A stretch of 64,000 nucleotides of DNA from Solirubrobacter soli DSM 22325 (lineage in GTDB: Bacteria; Actinomycetota; Thermoleophilia; Solirubrobacterales; Solirubrobacteraceae), in NCBI RefSeq assembly GCF_000423665.1, contig NZ_AUIK01000008.1, forward strand, positions 434,001 to 498,000, given 5' to 3'. The notes beneath the pieces are model-generated. The model was not told where the DNA came from. It searched no databases and saw only the letters and a program-made list of their open reading frames with translations. Below are positions 1 to 8,023 of this stretch, in pieces. How positions within the stretch are numbered: position 1 is the first letter of the stretch; each line of letters starts with the position of its first letter. The position numbers and the translations under genes were made by a program.

Positions 1-479
1 TCGGCGTGGACGAGGAAGTCGTTGACGGTGCAGTTGCTCCAGCAGTTGGGATCGAGGAACGGATCGCGCACCACGGCAACCCCGACGCTGAAAGCGGCGG
101 TAGTCGCGTAGGCGACCAGGACGGCCGCGCGCGCCGCGCGGCTCGCCATCACGCCCGCGAGCACGAGCTGCACGACCAGCGGAAGGAGGAACGGCGCCAC
201 GACCATCGCGACGCTGCGGGCGAAGGCCGGCCCGGTAACCCAGCCGACCCAGTCCGCGGCGAGCCAGACGACGCCGATCAGCGTCGTCAGCGCGCCGATC
301 GGTCGCCGCTCGCGCGCGAGCAGGCCGGCGGCAATCAGGCCGAGCCCGGCGGTGAGATCGAGCGCCGACGCGCCCACCGACAGCGAGGCGTGGGTCGTCG
401 CCACGTTGATACCCAACGCGATCGGCACCGATGCGGCACCGAACGCGATCGCCACCGCCGGCAGCAGGAGCGGGCGCAC
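1..479 (-). CDS. Membrane protein N-terminus, possibly a sensor histidine kinase (partial)
   Basis: The gene runs off the left edge of the window, so only about 159 N-terminal residues are visible. A GTG at 479 is preceded on the minus strand by GGGAG, and is followed by alternating hydrophobic stretches and short charged loops, including GLIAAGLLARERRPIGALTT and a loop DPFLDPNCWSNCT with two Cys. The layout (several membrane segments before a cut-off cytoplasmic part) and the neighbouring two-component genes suggest the sensor region of a NarL-type histidine kinase. No kinase motif is inside the window, so this is inference. It could equally be an unrelated multipass membrane protein. Confidence 0.55.
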   Translation of the reverse strand, partial: MRPLLLPAVAIAFGAASVPIALGINVATTHASLSVGASALDLTAGLGLIAAGLLARERRPIGALTTLIGVVWLAADWVGWVTGPAFARSVAMVVAPFLLPLVVQLVLAGVMASRAARAAVLVAYATTAAFSVGVAVVRDPFLDPNCWSNCTVNDFLVHA

Positions 480-601
480 GCGAGAAGTCTCCCAGCCGCG
501 CGCCCCACGCGAACTGTTGCCAGCACGAACGCGGTAGGAGAGACTGCTCGTGCCTGCCACGATGTGGTCGTGTCGGCCACGGCGTAGCGTCGGGCATCGA
601 C

Positions 602-2053
602 ATGCGCGTCCCAATACGCCATCTGGCCGTCTTCGCGAGTGCACTCGCCGTGGGAGGGTGCGGCTTCGGCGGCGGTGGGGGGACCAAGGCGGGCGGCCCG
701 AGTGGGCCCGTCACCTTGCAGATGGCGTCGACCGACGACGTGAATAGCCCTACCGCCGACTACGCCCGCTACTTCGCAGCGCGCGTCCGAGAACTGTCCG
801 ACGGCCGTGTGCGCATCAAGCTCAGGCCCGACGCCGGCAAGGTGGGCGCCGACTATTACACCCACCTCGCCGGGTCGGTCACAAGCGGCAGGTTCGAACT
901 CGGGATCATCCCGTCGCACACGTGGGATCTGCTCGGCGTCACGAGCCTGCGCGCCCTCAACGCGCCGTTTCTGATCACGAATCAGGCGTTGCTGGCTGAC
1001 GTGATCTCCGGCGGGTTGGCAACGACGATGCTGTCCGGACTCGAGCGCGCGGACCTCGTGGGACTGGCCCTGCTGCCCGGGCCACTGGTGCACCCGTTCG
1101 GATACGACCGGCCGCTCCTCGACGTCGAGGACTACCGGGGCCAGGTCCTGTGGGCGGACGAGTCGCGGACGACCGAGGCGCTGCTGCGCGCGCTCGGAGC
1201 GCGTTCGGTCCGCGGGCAGCCTGTCGATCGCGAGTTGCAGGGAGGCTTGGCCTTTCCCTTTGCCTCGATGGCGGAGGCGAAGGGCGCGGCGAACGTCACG
1301 CTGTATCCGACTCTCGAGTCGCTCGTGATCGGCGCGCGCGCATACAAGCGTCTCGACAAACACCAGCGGGCGATCCTCATGCAGGCGGCCGCGGAGACGC
1401 GCGCGCTCGCGATCAGGACGATCCCGAGCGACGCCGCGGCGGCGCGCGAGTTCTGCGCCAACGCCCCCGGGACGACCCGGGGCCTGGTATTGGCGAGCTC
1501 GGCGCAGCTGGCGGCACTCGAAGCCGCGGCGGCCCCCGTTTATGCAGAGCTCGAGCGCGACCCGCTCACCCGGTCCGTGATCGCCGGGATCCGGGCACGC
1601 GAACGGGCGCTTCCGGCGGCGGAGCCGCCGCGTTCATGCCCCGGCGAGGCTGCGACCCCGATCACCGGCAAGGCGAGCTCGGCGCTCGACGGCGTCTACC
1701 GCTTCGAGCTCACCGACCCACAGATCCGCACCGAGGCGTCCGACCCCGAATTCGTCAAGGAGTTTCACGGCGTCTACACCTACACGTTGTCCGGCGGCAA
1801 GTACTGCTACGAGCAGAAGATGCCGGACGGGCGGACCTACCCGAACCCGAATTTCACCCCTGGCGAATGCGGGATCTATCGGCTCAGCGGGGATCGCATG
1901 ATGATGTCGACGCGCACCGGCGAGCCGGTGACGTTGCGCTGGAGCAGGTCCGCGGGCGGCGACCTGCGCCTGAAGGTGATCAGCTCAGGCTCGTGGGGGC
2001 CTGCGCTCGCGAACCTCCTCGTTGCCGCTTCGTGGAAGCGGATCGGCGGCTAG
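602..2053 (+). CDS. TRAP-type (DctP family) substrate-binding lipoprotein with extra C-terminal domain
   Basis: The protein has 483 residues. The chosen ATG gives a short basic n-region, a hydrophobic core and a lipobox-like LAVGGC at about residues 13-18, so it is probably a lipoprotein. Residues about 35-330 read as a DctP-family periplasmic binding protein (RELSDGRVRIKLRP, GRFELGIIPSHTWDLLG, NAPFLITNQALL). TRAP binding proteins normally deliver carboxylates to DctQ/DctM permeases, and neither is present here. Residues about 365-483 form a separate Cys-containing domain (LDGVYRFEL, GGKYCYEQ, CGIYRLSG) of unknown function. The gene converges on the histidine kinase and their 3' ends overlap by 69 bases. 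It may be a sensory or scavenging binding protein; the ligand cannot be told. Confidence 0.85.
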   Translation: MRVPIRHLAVFASALAVGGCGFGGGGGTKAGGPSGPVTLQMASTDDVNSPTADYARYFAARVRELSDGRVRIKLRPDAGKVGADYYTHLAGSVTSGRFELGIIPSHTWDLLGVTSLRALNAPFLITNQALLADVISGGLATTMLSGLERADLVGLALLPGPLVHPFGYDRPLLDVEDYRGQVLWADESRTTEALLRALGARSVRGQPVDRELQGGLAFPFASMAEAKGAANVTLYPTLESLVIGARAYKRLDKHQRAILMQAAAETRALAIRTIPSDAAAAREFCANAPGTTRGLVLASSAQLAALEAAAAPVYAELERDPLTRSVIAGIRARERALPAAEPPRSCPGEAATPITGKASSALDGVYRFELTDPQIRTEASDPEFVKEFHGVYTYTLSGGKYCYEQKMPDGRTYPNPNFTPGECGIYRLSGDRMMMSTRTGEPVTLRWSRSAGGDLRLKVISSGSWGPALANLLVAASWKRIGG

Positions 2054-3595
2054 CGGGATCTCGGCGATCAGCTCTGTGCCCTCGCCGGGTGGGCTGGCCA
2101 ACTGCAGGGTGCCGCCGAGCGTCTCGACGCGATCGGCGAGCCCCTGCAGGCCCGTACCGCGGGCGAAGTCCGCGCCGCCGATCCCATCATCGGCGACCCG
2201 CAGACACAGCCCGCCGTCGGTGGCTTGGACGCTGAGCCGTACTCGCGACGCGCTCGCGTACTTGACGACGTTGGCCAGCGCCTCGGCGCAGATGAAGTAG
2301 ATCGTGACCTCGACCTCGTCCGGCAGCCGCCGCACGCGCACATCGAGCTCGACGGGCACCGGCGACCGCTCCGCCAGCGAGGCGAGCGCTCCTGAAAGCC
2401 CGGCTTCGACCAGCTCGTGGGGATGCAGCCCGCGCGCGAGCTCGTGCAGGTCGTCGAGCGTGCGTACCAGCTGAGCACGGGCCCGGTCGAGGTGCGCCCC
2501 GCCGGCGTCACCCGAGACACCGGCGAGCAGGCTGCCCACCTCGGCCAGCCGCTGCTCGGGTCCGCGCCGCAGCCGTGCCTCGAGCGCGCGACGCTCGCGG
2601 TCGGCGGCGACGAGCAGGCGCCGGCGCGAAGCCATCACTTCGCCTGCCCGGACGCGCCGCTCGGCCTGCAGCGCAACGTTGGACGCGGTGAGTCGCGCTG
2701 CCGATGCCACGGCCTCGACCAGCGCCGGATCGGCGAGCACGGCCGCGTCGTGCACGAGCATCGCGAACGGCAAGCCATCCCGCTCCACGGGTGTAGCCAA
2801 GCGGCCCGAAGCCGGCTCCGGCACGGCGAGCCGCTCGCCCGTCTCGTTCAGGTAGCCGCCGGCGTCCGGCGACCAGTAGCCGACCTCCAGGGTCGGGTCG
2901 CCGAGCGCACGCGCCAGCCGGCCGCCGAGCAAGCCCGAACGCGTCTCGCCGAGCTCGACGACGAGATCGGCGACCGCGGTCGACTTGGGCCCCCTGAGTG
3001 GGAGGTACAGGCCGATGGCGATGGCGAGGAGGACGAGCTCGTAGGCGAGCAGGGCCGGGTCTTTGACGTCGCCTGCCGGGAAGACGAGACGCGCCGCCGC
3101 GCTGACAACCAGCACCGCGGCGAAGGCGACGGCCGCCGCCCGCGCCGCGATCCGCTCGCGCCTCGCCCGCCCGGCCGCCCCGCGTCCCACGAGGGCGACG
3201 AGCGCGATGGCAAGGATCACGGACGCGGCATCGCTGCTCCAGATCGGCGTCGCGATGGCAGCGGCATAGCCGGCGGCGATCGCCACGCCATCGATCCGCG
3301 AGCGCGGCCGCGCTCGCGGATACGCGATCAGGAGGTGCACGAGCGGGCCGCGGTGCAGGTACACCAGATCCGTGGAGTAGGTGCCCAGAAACCAGGTGAC
3401 GCCCGTCGCCGCGAGCAACGCCCCGGCGCCGCGCCTGCGCTCCCACGCGAGCAGGCCGCAAGCGATGAACGTCAGACCGACGGCGAGGTCCGGCACCCAG
3501 CGTCCCGGCTGGTCCCAGGAGTAGGCGGCCGCTTCGGCGACGAGGCCCAGTGCGGCAGCGCCGGACCAGACGAGAAGGCCGGCGCGCGCGCTCAA
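1985..3595 (-). CDS. NarL-type histidine kinase-like protein lacking the phospho-acceptor histidine
   Basis: The protein has 536 residues. Residues 1-200 contain several hydrophobic segments; about 205-310 is a GAF-like linker; 320-400 is the HisKA_3 dimerisation region; 430-520 is a HATPase_c domain with N box (AEALANVVKYA), G1 (VADDGIGGAD) and G2 (GTGLQGLADRV). In this family the first helix normally carries LHDG. Here residues 342-345 are LRRG: the codons at 2561-2572 give Leu-Arg-Arg-Gly. ATP binding looks intact but His autophosphorylation should be impossible. The gene starts inside the stop of the upstream receiver protein (4-base overlap), so the two are translated together. It may act as a pseudokinase, a phosphatase or a scaffold. 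Confidence 0.88.
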   Translation of the reverse strand: MSARAGLLVWSGAAALGLVAEAAAYSWDQPGRWVPDLAVGLTFIACGLLAWERRRGAGALLAATGVTWFLGTYSTDLVYLHRGPLVHLLIAYPRARPRSRIDGVAIAAGYAAAIATPIWSSDAASVILAIALVALVGRGAAGRARRERIAARAAAVAFAAVLVVSAAARLVFPAGDVKDPALLAYELVLLAIAIGLYLPLRGPKSTAVADLVVELGETRSGLLGGRLARALGDPTLEVGYWSPDAGGYLNETGERLAVPEPASGRLATPVERDGLPFAMLVHDAAVLADPALVEAVASAARLTASNVALQAERRVRAGEVMASRRRLLVAADRERRALEARLRRGPEQRLAEVGSLLAGVSGDAGGAHLDRARAQLVRTLDDLHELARGLHPHELVEAGLSGALASLAERSPVPVELDVRVRRLPDEVEVTIYFICAEALANVVKYASASRVRLSVQATDGGLCLRVADDGIGGADFARGTGLQGLADRVETLGGTLQLASPPGEGTELIAEIPLAADPLPRSGNEEVRERRPPRA

Positions 3596-3954
3596 TCGAG
3601 CAGCTCGGCGAGCGCCGCGCCCGAGAGCTCGCTCTTCGCGATGAACCCGCGTGCGGGGGCCCGCGTCAGGCGCGGCCCGTACACCGCCGCGCGGCGGCTC
3701 GAGATCAGCACGACCGCGGGCGGGTCCGGTCGCGCGGCAACCCGTTGTGCGACATCGATCCCATCGAGTCCGGGCAGCTGGACATCCACCAGCACGACCG
3801 CCGGCCGAAGGGCGCTGATGGCCTCGATCGCCGCCATCCCGTCCGCCGCCTCGCCGACGACCGCGAACCCCTCCGCCTCGAGCAATGCCCGAGCGGCGGC
3901 CCGGAACTCGTCATGGTCGTCGACGATCAGCACGGTCGGGCGCACTGGCGCCAT
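3592..3954 (-). CDS. Stand-alone response regulator receiver protein
   Basis: The protein has 120 residues, about the length of a single CheY-like receiver, with no DNA-binding or enzymatic output domain. The acidic pair is in VLIVDDHDEF, the phosphorylatable Asp in VVLVDVQLPG, and the conserved Lys in FIAKSELSG. It is the first gene of a two-gene unit; its TGA overlaps the ATG of the histidine-kinase-like gene by 4 bases. A receiver without an output domain coupled to a kinase without its His suggests regulation by protein-protein contact rather than a classical phosphorelay (inference). Confidence 0.88.
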   Translation of the reverse strand: MAPVRPTVLIVDDHDEFRAAARALLEAEGFAVVGEAADGMAAIEAISALRPAVVLVDVQLPGLDGIDVAQRVAARPDPPAVVLISSRRAAVYGPRLTRAPARGFIAKSELSGAALAELLD

Positions 3955-3975
3955 CGTCGCATGCGACGAGACGTC

Positions 3976-4275
3976 TCAGTCACCAGAAGACTCTGCGAGC
4001 TGCCGGCTGGCCACGCGTCGCAACGGCAGATCGTCGCCCGCTCGGAATGCGTGCGCGGCCTGCGTGAGCTCGAGGCGTCGCAGCTCGGCCGTGCTGAGAC
4101 GCACCCGCCGTGTGGTCCCGTCGACGTCGCGTTCGGTCCAGGTGAGCGGTTCGCGGCCGAGCTGTTGCTCGAGCCACGTGAGATCGCCGACGCGATTGCG
4201 CTCGGCGATGGAGGGAGCTGCGGCGGCGCCGGACAAGACCACGGCCACCGCGCCCAGAGCGATCATGCGGTTCAT
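3976..4275 (-). CDS. Small secreted protein, unknown function
   Basis: The ORF has 99 residues. I chose the ATG at 4275 rather than an upstream one at 4347 because it gives a clear signal peptide (MNRMIALGAVAVVLSGAAAA) of about 22 residues. The mature part is small, charged and helix-rich (DLTWLEQQLGREPLTW, LSTAELRRLELTQAAHAF) with no cysteine and no recognised domain. It lies just upstream of the receiver/histidine-kinase pair on the same strand (21-base gap), so it may be co-transcribed with them and could be an extracytoplasmic partner of the sensor (inference). Confidence 0.6.
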   Translation of the reverse strand: MNRMIALGAVAVVLSGAAAAPSIAERNRVGDLTWLEQQLGREPLTWTERDVDGTTRRVRLSTAELRRLELTQAAHAFRAGDDLPLRRVASRQLAESSGD

Positions 4276-4391
4276 GCTCAGGACGCTAGATCCGCGGCCG
4301 CGTGACCGAAACGGGGCTGGCAACGGTCTCGTCTTGTGGGTGGCCACAATTGGCGATGACGATCGTGCGTCCGGCCGCCGCTGCGGCTTCG

Positions 4392-4766
4392 TCAGATACC
4401 GCGAGGCGCGTCCTCGAAGAAGAACAACTCGATCTCCAGATCGGGTCCGACGTGGTGGCTGGAGATGAAGTGCGCGACGCGCCGGCCGCTCGCGGATTCG
4501 ACGGCGGCGACGAAGCGGTGCTGCATCGCGATCTGGAAGGCGCTGCGATTCTCGGTGACGCTCGGCGAGCGCTGCAGTTCGATCAGTGTCTTCTCGACGT
4601 CGGTATAGACGTTGCCGAGCACGCAGGCGATCAGATCCTCGCCCATGAACTGGCTCTTGGCCGATCCGGGCGGCCGGTGGTAGTAGCGCTCGTGCAGCGC
4701 GACCATCGCATCCGTGATCGCGGCCAGGACTGCATCGTCGTCGAGCGATTCCGGTGGGGTCGCCAT
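4392..4766 (-). CDS. DUF2294 (MpsC-like) family protein
   Basis: The protein has 124 residues. The pattern of an N-terminal helix, a YYHRPPGSAKSQF stretch, DLIACVLGNVYTDVEKTL and a late block starting VESASGRRVAHFIS is that of the DUF2294/MpsC-like family. Some members are linked to Na+-translocating membrane-potential systems, but the biochemical role is unsettled. It is cytoplasmic by sequence, with no signal or membrane segment. It is divergent from a paralogue starting at 4882; the two share the order of motifs although overall identity looks moderate. Confidence 0.8.
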   Translation of the reverse strand: MATPPESLDDDAVLAAITDAMVALHERYYHRPPGSAKSQFMGEDLIACVLGNVYTDVEKTLIELQRSPSVTENRSAFQIAMQHRFVAAVESASGRRVAHFISSHHVGPDLEIELFFFEDAPRGI

Positions 4767-4881
4767 ATGGCGCTCCCTCTCTCGCTCTCCGTTGGATCAG
4801 TGCGCGCGCGAGGCGAAGGGCGAGACCCGACGGGCGATCTTGTCCTTCACTCTAGCCCTGCCGCTCCATTACCCTCGGCTC

Positions 4882-5295
4882 ATGCAGGACGATGCACGCA
4901 GCCTGCAAGGTGCGCACGGCGACATCCTGACCGCGGTCTCCGACGGCATCGTCGGATTGCTGAAGGAGTTCTACGGCCGCGGCCCGACGCAGGCCAAGAC
5001 CTACTACCACGACGATCTGGTCGTCTGCCTGCTGCGGGGCGGATTCACCCGCGTCGAGCAGACGTTGCTCGACGGCGGTCGCGGCGAGGCCGTGATCGAG
5101 CAGCGAATGGTGTTCCAGCAGGTGATGCGCGATCGCTTCACAGCCGTCATCGAGCACGCCACCGGGCGGCCGGTGATCGGCTTCATGAGCGGCAACCAGC
5201 AAAGCCCGGACATGATCTGCGAGGTCTTCGTGCTCAGCCCGACCGACCTGCTGGCCGAGCACGAGACGTTGGAGGCAGGGCACACCGCAGCCTGA
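4882..5295 (+). CDS. DUF2294 (MpsC-like) family protein, paralogue of the divergent gene
   Basis: The protein has 137 residues. The start at 4882 was chosen because the family homology begins there and the longer frame upstream is low-complexity. It shares motifs with the divergent neighbour: YGRGPTQAKTYYHDDLVVCL corresponds to YHRPPGSAKSQFMGEDLIACVL, and HATGRPVIGFMSGNQ to SASGRRVAHFISSHH. No membrane segment is seen. The two genes are separated by 115 bases, which must hold both promoters. The function is unknown beyond family membership. Confidence 0.82.
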   Translation: MQDDARSLQGAHGDILTAVSDGIVGLLKEFYGRGPTQAKTYYHDDLVVCLLRGGFTRVEQTLLDGGRGEAVIEQRMVFQQVMRDRFTAVIEHATGRPVIGFMSGNQQSPDMICEVFVLSPTDLLAEHETLEAGHTAA

Positions 5296-5341
5296 GCGCC
5301 GACGTGCCAGAACCAGGACGGTCGGTCTTCCTGGTGGCCAT

Positions 5342-6670
5342 GTGCTGGGTAAGGCTGCCGAGGTGCAACGTGCAACGATCGATCGGATCAGCGAACCGCG
5401 ACGCCTGCGCGCGGTCCGGGCCAGCGGCCTGCTGGACACCGGTCCCGAGGAAGCGTTCGACCGGCTCGCGCAACTGGCGGCGACGCTGCTGGACGCGCCG
5501 CACGCGTTCATCACGCTCGTCGATGACCGGCGGTCGTTCTGGAAGAGCGCGATCGGCGTCGACGCCAGTGACCCGGTGGAGCGTCAGAACGCGGTCGAGG
5601 AGTCCTTCTGCCAGTACGTGATCGAGAGCGAGCGCGCATTGCTGGTCGGCGACACCGCGAGCGACCCGCTGACGCGGGCGAACCCGTCGATCGAGAAGCT
5701 GGGCGTCGTCGCCTGGGCCGGCGTTCCGCTGCGCGGCCCCGAAGGCGAGGTGCTCGGCAGCTTCTGCGTGCTCGACCGGACCACGCGGTCATGGTCGGCC
5801 CGCGACCATGAGGTCCTCGAGACGCTGTCGGAGTCCGCGACGCGCGAGATCGCACTGCGGGCCGCGCTCGCCGCCGAGCGCGAGACGCGCCGCGAAGCGG
5901 ATCTCGTCGCCGCCGGAGTCGAGGAACTGGCGCGCACGCTGCAGGAGAGTCTGCTGCCGCCCCTCCTGCCCGACACGCCCGGGCTGGAGATCGCGGCGCG
6001 CTACCACCCGGCCGGCGCCGGGGTGGAGGTCGTCGGCGACTTCTACGACGTCTTCCAATCCGGCCGCGAGGCGTGGAACATCGTGATCGGCGACGTCACC
6101 GGCAAAGGCGTCAACGCCGCGCGCATGACCGCCTTGGCGCACTACACCCTGCGCGCAGCCGCGATGCGAACCGACCGTCCCAGCGCGGTTCTGGAGACGC
6201 TCAACCGCGCAATGCTCGAGCAGGCCCCGCCCGAGGACCCACGCTTCCTCACCGCGCTGTACCTGTCGTTCACCCCCACCGCGTCATCGGTGTCGTTGAC
6301 GATGTGCAGCGCGGGCCACGACCCGCCGTTGCTCAAGCGCGCCGGTGGAGGCGAGACCACGTTCATCGAACTCCGCGGAACGCTGCTCGGCGCCGTGCCC
6401 GATCCTCGGCTCGACGACGTGGAGATCGAGCTCGCCGCCGGCGATCAGCTGCTGCTCTACACCGACGGCGCCACCGACGTCCGTCGGCGCGACGAGCGCT
6501 TCGGCTCCGCGCGCCTGCACGATGTCGTCGCCGCCTCAGCGGCCGCCACCGCCGACGATCTTGCCGACGCGGTCGAACGCGCGGTCCTGGAGTTCAACGA
6601 GGGCGCTCTGCCCGACGACACCGCGATCCTCGCCCTGGTGGCCAATCCATCGCGGCCCGTTTTCTGGTGA
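5342..6670 (+). CDS. GAF-domain PP2C (SpoIIE-type) serine phosphatase
   Basis: The protein has 442 residues. Residues about 20-175 form a GAF domain of the kind often found with PP2C domains (LDTGPEEAFDRLAQLA, GSFCVLD). Residues about 205-435 form a SpoIIE-type PPM phosphatase with metal-binding Asp residues in VVGDFYDVF, IGDVTGKG and LLYTDGATDVRR, and a late PDDTAILAL. Such enzymes dephosphorylate anti-anti-sigma (STAS) proteins in partner-switching cascades. A STAS protein follows 117 bases downstream on the same strand, a likely substrate. No anti-sigma kinase is present in the window. The exact start is uncertain; the GTG/ATG choices lie between 5342 and about 5370. Confidence 0.9.
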   Translation: MLGKAAEVQRATIDRISEPRRLRAVRASGLLDTGPEEAFDRLAQLAATLLDAPHAFITLVDDRRSFWKSAIGVDASDPVERQNAVEESFCQYVIESERALLVGDTASDPLTRANPSIEKLGVVAWAGVPLRGPEGEVLGSFCVLDRTTRSWSARDHEVLETLSESATREIALRAALAAERETRREADLVAAGVEELARTLQESLLPPLLPDTPGLEIAARYHPAGAGVEVVGDFYDVFQSGREAWNIVIGDVTGKGVNAARMTALAHYTLRAAAMRTDRPSAVLETLNRAMLEQAPPEDPRFLTALYLSFTPTASSVSLTMCSAGHDPPLLKRAGGGETTFIELRGTLLGAVPDPRLDDVEIELAAGDQLLLYTDGATDVRRRDERFGSARLHDVVAASAAATADDLADAVERAVLEFNEGALPDDTAILALVANPSRPVFW

Positions 6671-6787
6671 CCACTCGCGTGCGAGCCTGCGGGAGAGTAC
6701 GGTGTCCGTGGAGGGCACGCGTCGAGCTCAGCGGACCACCGCGAGGGAGCGATCCCTGACTTCCTTCATCTCAAACGAGGAAGTCGC

Positions 6788-7147
6788 ATGGTCGAGCAAG
6801 CCGCCCATCTCTCCTGGCCGGCGGACGCCGGGTTCAGCGTCAACGCCGTCTACACCGCCGACGAGGTCCGCATCGTGCCCTGCGGCGAGCTGGACATCGC
6901 GGCGCGACCGCAGCTCGAGGCCCTCCTCGGCGAGCTGGCATTCCCGTCGCTGAGCCGCGTCGTGGTCGACCTGCGCACCCTCGAGTTCATCGACTCGACC
7001 GGCGTCTCGCTCGTGCTCGAACTCGCCAAAGCCGCGCGAGAACACAACACCGACCTCCTGTTCCTTCGCGGCTCTCACGCCGTCCAGCGTGTCCTCGCCA
7101 TCAGCGGGATCGAACACACGCTCACGTTCGTCGAACAACTCGATTGA
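6788..7147 (+). CDS. STAS-domain anti-sigma factor antagonist
   Basis: The protein has 119 residues, a single STAS domain of the SpoIIAA/RsbV type. The phosphorylation-site region is FIDSTGVSLVLEL, where the Ser is the usual target of an anti-sigma kinase; the start of the fold is VRIVPCGELDIAARPQLE. The gene has an AGGAAG-like ribosome site just upstream of its ATG. It lies downstream of the GAF/SpoIIE phosphatase, which probably dephosphorylates it to release a sigma factor encoded elsewhere (inference from the family). Confidence 0.92.
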   Translation: MVEQAAHLSWPADAGFSVNAVYTADEVRIVPCGELDIAARPQLEALLGELAFPSLSRVVVDLRTLEFIDSTGVSLVLELAKAAREHNTDLLFLRGSHAVQRVLAISGIEHTLTFVEQLD

Positions 7148-7185
7148 CCCACCGGTCCGGCGCCGGCGAGTCGCGCGAGCTTCGC

Positions 7186-7896
7186 TCAGCTGCCGGCGAA
7201 CGCGCGCTCAAAGGACTTCGGGTTCGACCACCACGTCTCGGCCATCGCCCGCGCGTTGGGATCGGGGAAGATGTCCTCCTCGTCGGCGGCGAGGCCGTCG
7301 AGCAGGCCCTCGGCCACGGTGGCGGGTGGTGACTTGGGAGCGTCGATCCCGGCGAGCATGTCGGTGTCGATGCCGGCGGGATAGACGCCGTGGACGCTGA
7401 TGCCCTGCGCGCGCAGCACGGGGCGGAGCGCCTGGGTGAGCGAGTGCGCGGCGGCCTTGGAGGCCGAGTAACCGGCCATCGGCGGCGTGCTCGCGAGCGA
7501 CAGCAGCGAGAGCACGTTCACGATCGCGCCGCCGCCGTTGCGCTCGAGCACGGGCACGAACGCGCGGATGACGTCCAGCGTTCCGCCGTAGTTGACGTCC
7601 ATCTCGTGCCGCAGCGCGGCGCGATCGGCCTCGAGCGCGCCCGCGAACGCGGCCGTGCCCGCGTTGTTGATGATGATCCTGGCGTCGCTCGCGGCACGCG
7701 CGGCGACAGTGATCGTGGTCCGGTCGTCGAGCGCCAGGGCGAGAGGCACGACGCGCGGGTCGGGGTGGGCGAGCGAGCCGTTGCGCGTCGTGGCGTAGAC
7801 CTTGGCCGCTCCGCGCTCGAGCAGGGCCTCGACGAGGCTGCGGCCGAGTCCGCGGCTCGCCCCGGTGACGACGACGATCTGTCCTGCGATCTCCAT
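7186..7896 (-). CDS. Short-chain dehydrogenase/reductase (SDR) family oxidoreductase
   Basis: The protein has 236 residues, a typical SDR length. The Rossmann glycine motif is VVTGASRGLGRSL near the N-terminus, followed by INNAGTAAF, the catalytic Ser in VNVLSLLSLAS, and Tyr-Lys in GYSASKAAAHSL. It probably uses NAD(P)H; the substrate cannot be inferred. GAAGGAGCTCC lies directly before the ATG, a strong ribosome site. The gene is divergent from an AraC-family regulator, a common arrangement for a regulator and its target. Confidence 0.92.
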   Translation of the reverse strand: MEIAGQIVVVTGASRGLGRSLVEALLERGAAKVYATTRNGSLAHPDPRVVPLALALDDRTTITVAARAASDARIIINNAGTAAFAGALEADRAALRHEMDVNYGGTLDVIRAFVPVLERNGGGAIVNVLSLLSLASTPPMAGYSASKAAAHSLTQALRPVLRAQGISVHGVYPAGIDTDMLAGIDAPKSPPATVAEGLLDGLAADEEDIFPDPNARAMAETWWSNPKSFERAFAGS

Positions 7897-8023
7897 GGGA
7901 GCTCCTTCTTAGGTCGATGACATCCGGAACGCTACGGCCGCTCGGAGATCCGTCCAATGCTCGATCCGCTCGTATTCTTGCCCGTTCGTCTCTCGACTTG
8001 CGACGGTCGGTTATTCTCCAATC

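Noticed and set aside
2417..4468. Long open frame on the plus strand over the histidine kinase and receiver genes
   Set aside because: It is antisense to two clear genes with motifs, Arg/Ala/Pro-rich and without any recognisable domain; high GC makes such open frames common.
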